9,625 bases of DNA from positions 1-9,625 of the forward strand of contig CAYFUF010000043.1 of the NCBI GenBank assembly GCA_964346245.1. The letters are read 5' to 3'. Position numbers and translations under genes: made by a program. The stretch is from CAYFUF01 sp964346245 (lineage in GTDB: Bacteria; Bacillota; Clostridia; Tissierellales; Peptoniphilaceae). Shown here piece after piece: positions 1 through 5,870 of the stretch (the stretch's first letter is position 1; each line of letters opens with the position of its first letter). The notes under the pieces are model-generated. The model did not search any database. It was not told the origin of the DNA and saw nothing but the letters and a program-made list of their open reading frames with translations.

Positions 1-36
1 AGATTCAGCTGGGGCCGTGCATAGGCAATAAACAAA

Positions 37-741
37 CTACAAAATACTAAAACCTAAATCCTTGATGTCATTGTTGAAGCCAACAACGGTGTCGCGAGAA
101 AGTTCAAGTGGAGTCTTGCTACCAACCTTAGGTAACTTCTTTAGGACATCTGGTGGGCAGGTGATAATGTCGCAGCCCAGCTCGTCCGCTTGGATGACAT
201 TGTAGACTTCACGGGTTGATGCCCATAGGAGCTTGACGTTCTTCTTGGCATGGCAAAGCTTCTCCGCCTCCACAATGACGGGAATGGGGTCAATCCCCAC
301 ATCAGCCAAACGGCCTGCGAAGACGGAGGCGTAGGTGACCGCCTCGTCGTTCGCGGCCTCCACAACTTCCTGAACCTGCTCAACCGTATAGAGAGCGGTA
401 ACATTGATGTTTATCCCCTCAGCAGACAGCTTCTTAATCAGGGGAATCGCCGACTCGCCCTTGGTGTTCATAATCGGAATCTTCACGAAAACATTATCGC
501 CGAAAGTCGCAATCTTGCGGGCCTCAGCCTCCATCGTCTCAAAATCATCCGCAAAAACCTCAAAGGAAAGGGACAGGTCCGGAATCGCCGCGATAACCTC
601 CTTGGCAAACTGGTTGTAATCGGTTACCCCACCCTTCTTCATCAGGGATGGGTTGGTGGTGAAGCCATCTACCTCGCCACCCTTGTACTGTTCAATCATC
701 TCGGCTAAATTTGCACCATCAGCAAAAATCTCAATCTTCAT
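37..741 (-). CDS. tal: Transaldolase, short staphylococcal-type (TalC/fructose-6-phosphate aldolase-like)
   Basis: Predicted cytoplasmic class I aldolase of the non-oxidative pentose phosphate pathway. It would transfer a dihydroxyacetone unit between sedoheptulose-7-phosphate/glyceraldehyde-3-phosphate and erythrose-4-phosphate/fructose-6-phosphate. The 234-residue product spans a single TIM barrel of the short transaldolase class. Visible motifs are FADGAN with Asp8, GFTTNPSL (26-33), FEVFADD (60-66), NVFVKIPI with the expected Schiff-base Lys87, NVTALYT, YASVFAGRLADVGIDP and KLLWASTREVYN. The wording closely resembles what I recall of the Staphylococcus aureus-type enzyme. The start at 741 is chosen because AAAGGAG lies just upstream and the barrel's first strand begins there. 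A longer in-frame start at 816 would add 25 residues read out of a hairpin and is unlikely. Fructose-6-phosphate aldolase activity instead of transaldolase cannot be excluded from motifs. The stop is only 36 bases from the window edge, so its terminator is not seen. Confidence 0.93.
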   Translation of the reverse strand: MKIEIFADGANLAEMIEQYKGGEVDGFTTNPSLMKKGGVTDYNQFAKEVIAAIPDLSLSFEVFADDFETMEAEARKIATFGDNVFVKIPIMNTKGESAIPLIKKLSAEGININVTALYTVEQVQEVVEAANDEAVTYASVFAGRLADVGIDPIPVIVEAEKLCHAKKNVKLLWASTREVYNVIQADELGCDIITCPPDVLKKLPKVGSKTPLELSRDTVVGFNNDIKDLGFSIL

Positions 742-768
742 AAACTCTCCTTTATTTACTTCAGTCCC

Positions 769-800
769 AACAAAAGAGGAACCAGCGTTCCTCTCTTGTT
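769..800 (-). terminator. Strong hairpin between the surface-protein gene and the transaldolase gene, terminator-like
   Basis: A 14-base inverted repeat (769-782 and 787-800) surrounds a 4-base loop. One position is G·U in the minus-strand transcript and all others pair. On the minus strand the 3' arm ends in TTTTGTT, giving a short, interrupted U tract. It sits 21 bases past the stop of the 734-residue gene and 27 bases before the transaldolase start. It could end transcription of the upstream gene, attenuate read-through into the transaldolase, or protect or process a shared mRNA. The A-rich 5' side means it might also act on the other strand. The structure itself is certain; the role is inferred. 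Confidence 0.65.
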
Positions 801-821
801 TGTTGATCCATCCCATTCAAT

Positions 822-3026
822 TTATTCACCTTGCAAGTAATCCACGGTAATTGGCTCATCCACATCCTGCAAGTTCTCTACTGGAATAGCTGTATCCCAG
901 ATATCCCTGCTGAAAGGTACCTTGCCGAAGGTTTCCGCCAAGTAGGAAACAGGATCATCAATCGTCTGGCTGCTTACACCAAGCTGACTAACCTCCTCAG
1001 CCGGCATGGCCGATGAGAGAAGGGACTCCTCATACTCGCTGAGGGCTGCCTTCATCTCCGCAGAGCTGACTCCACGAAGGATGGTTGCCCCATCCACCGT
1101 ATTCATAAACTCGCTGATAACCGTATCGTAGTTTTGACGGTCAACTAGGTAGTACTCTGCGCCCTGCTGAACGATATAGTAGCCGGGATACTGTTCGGCA
1201 ATTTCCCTACCCGTCATGGTATTCATGAAGCCCTCGGGCTCCAGGAAGTCAATTTTCATCACCGTCTTCTGCTGCTTAGGCAGGCGGAAGTAGTCAAAGC
1301 TAATCGTGATACCTGTAGCTGTGTCGAGCTCGGATGTTGCCACCAGCTCCTCATAAGCCTGAATCAGGTCCCCATTACCATAGTGACTTTCGGCACTGAG
1401 TAGGAGGCCGTTTATCGCGCTGGAGTAGATTGCCCAGTAACCCTCTGCATTATCCGCACCTGGCGTCTTGGCGTTGACGATAAATTCCATGTTACCATCG
1501 CCCGTTAAGTCCGCCATCATGAACGTATAGGAAGGATTGTCCGACAGCACGATGCTGCGCTTATCCTCGCCATCGACCACATAACCCGATGAATTAGCAT
1601 AAAGAGGCAAGCTCTTATCCCATTCCGCCTGAGCAGGGTTTAGCGCATATTGGTCCAACATGTTCTTCCATTGAGCCAAGTAGTCCGTCGTATCAACAAT
1701 CTCATAGTTATTTTCTTCCAGCGGAACAGTAGAAATGTGGCTGGCAATAAAGTTGGCATCCACCACCTGGTCCGCAAAGTTATTAAAGACTTGGTTTACC
1801 TTAGAGTCCTTAACAGGCACTTGCTGAATCGCAATAATCTGGTTGTCCTTGTAGTTCATAATCACCGCGTCGGGGTTGGCTGCAAGAACCGCTTCCCGCT
1901 GGTCAGCGCTCATCACTTGAACCGAGCTTGCCCCCTCGATGCCCTGGGTCTCGATCTGTTGAATAAGATCATCCAAATCCAAGTTAGCAATCAGAATCAT
2001 CTGCCTTTGCAGGATATAGAAACCATTGGTCGTAGGCAGGACGTACATGTCGCGGGCCATAGCATGGTCTTCCCTCAAATCAAAACCAATATCTAAAACA
2101 GGGTGGTCATAGTAATAAACCGGGTTGGCCCCCAAGTTTTGCTGTTGGTAAGTAGGGATAGCTGATATCATTTCCGCCAAAATACCGCTGGGTGGCGTTT
2201 TAGGCTCATCCGCACTCTCCACAGGCTCACTCTCGGTCAGGTCGTCGCTAGATGTGTCGCCACTAGCAACTTCGCTACCCTCACCGCTTGCGCCGTCATC
2301 GCTTGACGCATCGCCCGTTTCGCTGCCCTCTTCACCAGAAGCATCACCCGTTTGCTCAGACCCTTCGCCCGGCTCTTGACCAGACTCAGAGCCTTCACCA
2401 GACTCACTGCCAGGCTCGCTAGGATCAGCTATGCTCTCGCTAATTTCCTCAGGATCCTCTTCAGATCCCGGTTCCGTCGTCTCTTCCGAACTCTCCGATG
2501 AAGCCGGTGGCTCCACAATGGGGTCCTCTGGCTCCTCTTCGATAGTCTCCGAGCTGCTGCCGATGATCACAGACGTTTGACCCTCTTGCAAAGATCCTTC
2601 CTGAACCAGGACTTGGACCTGGTGGGGTGGCTTAGGTGTGCTCGATTCGCTTGATGCTTGACTAGACTCCTCAGACTCATTCAAACCAGGCAGCTCCGTA
2701 GACCCCAAGCTCTCCTCCGAAGAACCCTCCCTGATATTGACCGAAACCACATCAGGCTCGGACTCTTCCTCGCTTAACGATACTGACTCCTCATCCGATG
2801 CCTGCTCCCCTCTTGATATGATCTCATGAGGGGCATCCGAATCATTGACGATGAAGATGAGAAAGATGCTGAGGGCAACCAAGGCAACCACCGCACCAAT
2901 TGTAATTTTCTTTTCTTTGTTATTCATATTATACCAGATAGCTAAACTGGACAGTGAGAACGCTCGGCTTGAACGATTCTTCCCCTCCGCTATCCTTCCT
3001 TTTCTTTTTTTCGAGTTAGGATTCAT
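822..3026 (-). CDS. Membrane-anchored extracellular protein with Ser/Glu-rich stalk, function unknown
   Basis: I do not recognise this 734-residue protein. Residues 1-40 are basic (Lys/Arg-rich) and precede one hydrophobic segment (about 41-60). This fits a signal anchor with a cytoplasmic N-terminus and an outside C-terminus; there is no lipobox cysteine and no LPXTG-like end. Residues about 71-278 are a low-complexity acidic stretch of Ser, Glu, Gly, Asp, Thr and Pro, with degenerate GSE-, SESG- and TGDAS-like units, probably a wall-spanning stalk. Residues about 280-734 look globular and lack cysteines. They include MADLTGDGNMEFIV (503-516), a DxTGDGxxE loop like those in FG-GAP/VCBS or calcium-binding repeats. 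The start at 3026 has an excellent AAGGAGG four bases upstream. An alternative Met at 2927 sits just before the hydrophobic segment but has no ribosome binding site. The gene is flanked by its own promoter candidate and a downstream hairpin, so it is probably monocistronic. A surface sensor, adhesin or wall-associated role is only a guess. Confidence 0.85.
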   Translation of the reverse strand: MNPNSKKRKGRIAEGKNRSSRAFSLSSLAIWYNMNNKEKKITIGAVVALVALSIFLIFIVNDSDAPHEIISRGEQASDEESVSLSEEESEPDVVSVNIREGSSEESLGSTELPGLNESEESSQASSESSTPKPPHQVQVLVQEGSLQEGQTSVIIGSSSETIEEEPEDPIVEPPASSESSEETTEPGSEEDPEEISESIADPSEPGSESGEGSESGQEPGEGSEQTGDASGEEGSETGDASSDDGASGEGSEVASGDTSSDDLTESEPVESADEPKTPPSGILAEMISAIPTYQQQNLGANPVYYYDHPVLDIGFDLREDHAMARDMYVLPTTNGFYILQRQMILIANLDLDDLIQQIETQGIEGASSVQVMSADQREAVLAANPDAVIMNYKDNQIIAIQQVPVKDSKVNQVFNNFADQVVDANFIASHISTVPLEENNYEIVDTTDYLAQWKNMLDQYALNPAQAEWDKSLPLYANSSGYVVDGEDKRSIVLSDNPSYTFMMADLTGDGNMEFIVNAKTPGADNAEGYWAIYSSAINGLLLSAESHYGNGDLIQAYEELVATSELDTATGITISFDYFRLPKQQKTVMKIDFLEPEGFMNTMTGREIAEQYPGYYIVQQGAEYYLVDRQNYDTVISEFMNTVDGATILRGVSSAEMKAALSEYEESLLSSAMPAEEVSQLGVSSQTIDDPVSYLAETFGKVPFSRDIWDTAIPVENLQDVDEPITVDYLQGE

Positions 3027-3116
3027 ATATCCTCCTTGCCCACTTGTTTGAACGAAGAATGTTGTTCTTCACTAGGCTAATACATGTCGTTATGTATTTT
3101 CGTTTTCGATACGGTT

Positions 3117-3145
3117 ATTCTATCATGTTTCGCCAAAGATGAAAA
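3117..3145 (-). promoter_or_regulatory. Candidate promoter for the surface-protein gene
   Basis: On the minus strand, TTTTCA (3145-3140), a 17-base spacer and TAGAAT (3122-3117) are preceded by TG at the extended -10 position. It lies downstream of the alr terminator and about 90 bases upstream of the AUG at 3026, the right place for an independent promoter. The -35 matches consensus at only 4 of 6 positions, so this is a moderate call. Confidence 0.45.
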
Positions 3146-3173
3146 CAAGGGCTCTTCGTCCGCCTTTCCCACC

Positions 3174-3202
3174 AAAAAAAGAGATGGAGAATCGTCTCCA
3201 TC
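3174..3202 (-). terminator. Intrinsic terminator of the ald-alr operon
   Basis: On the minus strand GATGGAGA (3202-3195), loop CGAT and TCTCCATC (3190-3183) form a perfect 8-bp stem. It is followed after two bases by seven consecutive T residues (3180-3174). It lies about 78 bases past the alr stop and upstream of the next gene's promoter. This is a textbook rho-independent terminator and separates alanine metabolism from the surface-protein gene. Confidence 0.88.
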
Positions 3203-3279
3203 CCTTTATCTATTTCTACATTCTTCAATGAGCAGACCTAAAGAACACACTCATCCAAGAAAAACGCTGAGTGGACTTA

Positions 3280-4458
3280 TCAAACCCGCTCCCAATTCTC
3301 ATAAAACTCCTGGAGAATCTTCCCTTCATCGTTCACGAAGATGCGGGGCACCCTGCTTTGAATCTTACAGGTAATCTCGTAGTTGATGGTGCCCAGCTTA
3401 GCCGCCACATCATTGGCGGTGATGTCCTTTTCGCCAAAGAGAATTGCCTCATCCCCGATAGCAATGTCCCCCTCAATATCGGTTACATCCACCATCATTT
3501 GGTCCATACAGATAGTCCCCACCTGAGGAGCCCTTTGACCGTTTATGATGACTTCCATGTTGTTGGTCAGCTGGCGGTCAATCCCATCCGCGTAGCCGAC
3601 ACAGAGGGTAGCAATGCGGGACTTCCTCTTGGTAGTAAAGAGGCGACCGTAGGAAATATCCGTCCCCGCCTCCACCGTCTTGACCAGAGCAATCCGCGTC
3701 TTCAAAGTCAGCGCTGGGCGCAGATTCAGTTGGCTCTTATCCACCTCATCTGAGGGATACAGGCCGTAGAGAATGATGCCCGGTCTCACCATATCCAGGT
3801 GATAATCTGGCAGGTCGATGATGGTCGCCGAGTTGCCGCAGTGGGCAAGCCCGACGTCAAGCCCCTCTTCCCTGAGCCCCTTTAGAATAGACCTGAAGTG
3901 ATCCACCTGGGCCTCAGTGTAGGACTTGTCCTTGCAATCAGCGGTAGCAAAATGAGTGAAGATGCCCTCCACATCGATATTGGCTAAGTCCTTGATCTGG
4001 GCAAGTTCCCCAATCGTCTCTTCCTTACTTGGAAAGCCCAAGCGGCCCATACCCGTATCCACCTTGATGTGGACCTTCGCCTTTTGTCCCCGCTCCCCAG
4101 CAGCCTGGTTCAAGCTTTGAAGGAAGGTCATCTCATAGGCACAGACCGTCAGATCATAATCCAAAATCAGGTTGACATCCGCTATGTCCACGTAGCCAAA
4201 GATGAGGATGGGCATGTCCTTTATGCCGGCATCCCTCAACTCCACCGCCTCGTCGATGCGGGCAACAGCCAAGTAGTCGACCCCCTCTTTGATGAGGTAT
4301 TTGGCGTAGGGAATTGCTCCATGGCCATAAGCGTTAGCCTTCACCACGCCGCACAGCTTGCAGCCCTTCGACACATGTTGTTTAATTTCTCGAAAGTTAT
4401 GGCGCAGGGCGTCCACATTGATCTCCGCCCATACGGCATGTTTCCTATACTTTTCCAT
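3280..4458 (-). CDS. alr: Alanine racemase (PLP-dependent)
   Basis: Interconverts L- and D-alanine in the cytoplasm, supplying D-alanine for peptidoglycan and, in Gram-positives, teichoic acid D-alanylation. The product is 392 residues, normal for the family. The N-terminal PLP barrel carries VVKANAYGHG with the Schiff-base Lys40. Further motifs are VDTGMGRLGF (133-142), HCGNSAT (206-212) and RPGIILYGLYPS (225-236). The C-terminal beta domain has DISYGR with the expected catalytic Tyr270, VGYADG, and CMDQMMVDVT around 317. All key residues are present. The start at 4458 follows AGGAGG with a rather long 13-base spacing. An in-frame ATG at 4491 would place that Shine-Dalgarno inside the gene and lacks one of its own. 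It begins 56 bases after the ald stop with no terminator between, so it is likely co-transcribed with ald and ends at the hairpin at 3183-3202. Confidence 0.96.
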   Translation of the reverse strand: MEKYRKHAVWAEINVDALRHNFREIKQHVSKGCKLCGVVKANAYGHGAIPYAKYLIKEGVDYLAVARIDEAVELRDAGIKDMPILIFGYVDIADVNLILDYDLTVCAYEMTFLQSLNQAAGERGQKAKVHIKVDTGMGRLGFPSKEETIGELAQIKDLANIDVEGIFTHFATADCKDKSYTEAQVDHFRSILKGLREEGLDVGLAHCGNSATIIDLPDYHLDMVRPGIILYGLYPSDEVDKSQLNLRPALTLKTRIALVKTVEAGTDISYGRLFTTKRKSRIATLCVGYADGIDRQLTNNMEVIINGQRAPQVGTICMDQMMVDVTDIEGDIAIGDEAILFGEKDITANDVAAKLGTINYEITCKIQSRVPRIFVNDEGKILQEFYENWERV

Positions 4459-4514
4459 TGATGTATTTGCTCCTCCTAGGACCCTACACATCTCGAGCTT
4501 CTTCAGTCAAGCGC

Positions 4515-5633
4515 CTAGAGGAGCTGGAGGATTGGTTTATAGTCGTAGCCGAGATCTTCGGCGACGGCTTCATAAGTGACGTGTCCTTCTGCGGTATTGA
4601 CGCCTAAGGCTAACTCAGGAAGGTCCAGGCAAGCCTGTTTCCAACCCTTGTTGGCAATTTGAACCAAGTAACCCGTCGTCGCATTGGACAAGGCCGAGGT
4701 CGATGTCCTTGGACAAGCACCCGGAATATTAGCCACCGCGTAGTGGATGACACCGTGCTTGATAAAGACCGGATCATCGTGAGTTGTTGGGCCATGCGTC
4801 GAGGTCAAATCCGTCGACCCACCCTGGTCAATCGCAACATCGACGACAACGGACCCGTCCCGCATGCCTTTCACCATCTCCTCAGTGAGCAGTTGTGGCG
4901 CTTTGTGGCCAGGAATGAGGACCGTAGAAATAACCAAATCCGCTTCAGCGACCACTTCCGCAATGTTCATTGGGTTGGAATAGCGGGTTTCAATCTCGCT
5001 GCCGAAGGTATCAATCAGCTCGCCAAGGCGGGGCAGGTTGACATCCAAGACGGTCACGCGAGCGCCCAGACCGACGGCCATCCGAATAGCAGCCGTTCCG
5101 ACAACACCAGCGCCGATGACGACGATGTGCCCTGGTGCTACACCAGGAACTCCAGAGACGAGCACGCCTCTGCCGCCCGTTGTCTTCTGCAGGTAGTGGA
5201 CGCCCTCGATGGCAGCCACCCGGCCTGCAACCTCAGACATAGGCTTAAGTAAAGGTAAGTGGTTGTCCACTTGAACAGTCTCGTAAGCAATGCCTACCAC
5301 CTTCTTGTCGATGAGCTCTTGAGTAAGCTCGGGGTCGGCAGCCAAGTGCAGGTAAGTGTAGATGATCAGGCCTTCGCGGAAGTACTTGTACTCCTCTTTC
5401 AAGGGCTCCTTGACCTTGTAGATCAGGTCCGCTTGATTCCAAGTCTCCTCGGCGGTTTCCATGATTTCTGCCCCAGCCAAGACGTATTCGTCATCGGTGA
5501 AGCCAGACATGTCCCCAGAGCTTGTCTCCACCAAGACGCGGTGGCCGGCCTTCACCAGTGTGCTGACAGCAGCTGGGGTTGCGGCGACGCGGTTCTCGTT
5601 GTTCTTAATTTCCTTAGGTACTCCAATAATCAT
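4515..5633 (-). CDS. ald: Alanine dehydrogenase (NAD-dependent)
   Basis: Catalyses the reversible oxidative deamination L-alanine + NAD+ + H2O to pyruvate + NH4+ + NADH. The 372-residue length is typical. Substrate and catalytic residues known from the Mycobacterium tuberculosis and Bacillus enzymes are all visible: Arg15 in the N-terminal GVPKEIKNNENRVA motif, Lys75 in YKVKEP, His96 in YLHLA, and Asp269 in VDVAIDQGG. The Rossmann fold shows VVIGAGVVGTAA (171-182, GxGxxG) and Asp197 at the end of the second strand (VTVLDVN), which indicates NAD rather than NADP. The C-terminal YAVANIPGACPRTST and ALGVNTAEGHVTYEAVAE motifs complete the match. The start at 5633 follows AAAGGA with a 7-base spacing. 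It is the first gene of the operon with alr. With the racemase downstream it can link pyruvate, L-alanine and D-alanine in either direction. A good sigma-A-type promoter lies about 90 bases upstream. Confidence 0.97.
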   Translation of the reverse strand: MIIGVPKEIKNNENRVAATPAAVSTLVKAGHRVLVETSSGDMSGFTDDEYVLAGAEIMETAEETWNQADLIYKVKEPLKEEYKYFREGLIIYTYLHLAADPELTQELIDKKVVGIAYETVQVDNHLPLLKPMSEVAGRVAAIEGVHYLQKTTGGRGVLVSGVPGVAPGHIVVIGAGVVGTAAIRMAVGLGARVTVLDVNLPRLGELIDTFGSEIETRYSNPMNIAEVVAEADLVISTVLIPGHKAPQLLTEEMVKGMRDGSVVVDVAIDQGGSTDLTSTHGPTTHDDPVFIKHGVIHYAVANIPGACPRTSTSALSNATTGYLVQIANKGWKQACLDLPELALGVNTAEGHVTYEAVAEDLGYDYKPILQLL

Positions 5634-5719
5634 GTTTTATTCCTTTCGTTTTACAGAGTTAGGGTTGTAACTTGAAACGAATTGCGTATCCTTTTGTGGC
5701 AAAAAATGCCCCTATGAAC

Positions 5720-5748
5720 TTTATATCACATCATTAGGTCTATGTTAA
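5720..5748 (-). promoter_or_regulatory. Sigma-A-type promoter of the ald-alr operon
   Basis: On the minus strand TTAACA (5748-5743), a 17-base spacer and TATAAA (5725-5720) match consensus at 5 of 6 positions in each hexamer, with TG one base before the -10. The predicted start near 5713 gives a leader of about 80 bases. That leader includes a small GGCA/TGCC hairpin (5698-5710) but no recognised riboswitch. Confidence 0.75.
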
Positions 5749-5808
5749 ATTCTTTCCCTATTTTTGGTCCTTTATTTGCCCTCAAACAATAGTCTTATGG
5801 TGATGTTG

Positions 5809-5817
5809 TGATATAAT
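5809..5817 (+). promoter_or_regulatory. Extended -10 promoter of the ABC exporter operon
   Basis: TGA followed by a perfect TATAAT (5812-5817) forms an extended -10 element. No good -35 hexamer is seen at 16-18 bases upstream, as is common for extended -10 promoters. The predicted start is near 5824, about 47 bases before the first ABC gene. Confidence 0.65.
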
Positions 5818-5825
5818 TTATAAGT

Positions 5826-5846
5826 CACTATCTGTAATGGATAGTG
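5826..5846 (+). promoter_or_regulatory. 21-bp palindrome at the exporter transcription start (operator or 5' stem-loop)
   Basis: CACTATC (5826-5832) and GATAGTG (5840-5846) are perfect inverted arms around a 7-base spacer. They cover about +3 to +23 from the predicted start and are followed by CTG and five T residues (5850-5854). As DNA it is well placed for a dimeric repressor. As RNA it is a 5'-end stem-loop that could stabilise or attenuate the transcript. The symmetry is directly seen; which role applies is not decidable here. Confidence 0.55.
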
Positions 5847-5870
5847 CTGTTTTTATAGAAAGAAGGGTTT

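Noticed and set aside
742..816. N-terminal extension of the transaldolase from an ATG at 816.
   Set aside because: The 25 extra codons would be read through the hairpin at 769-800. The ATG at 741 has a good AAAGGAG and matches the expected protein start.
2190..2820. The repetitive-looking DNA encoding the Ser/Glu-rich stalk, considered as a tandem repeat array.
   Set aside because: The units (GSE, SESG, TGDAS) are short and irregular, with no constant period at the DNA level. This is low-complexity coding sequence rather than a defined repeat.
3248..3273. Inverted repeat CACTCA/TGAGTG just past the alr stop.
   Set aside because: A 6-bp stem with a 14-base loop and no T run is weak. The terminator at 3174-3202 explains the region.
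4659..5252. A 197-codon open frame on the plus strand opposite ald.
   Set aside because: It lies wholly within alanine dehydrogenase, whose catalytic residues are all intact. The product is Arg/Asp/His-rich without domains, so it is a shadow of the real gene.
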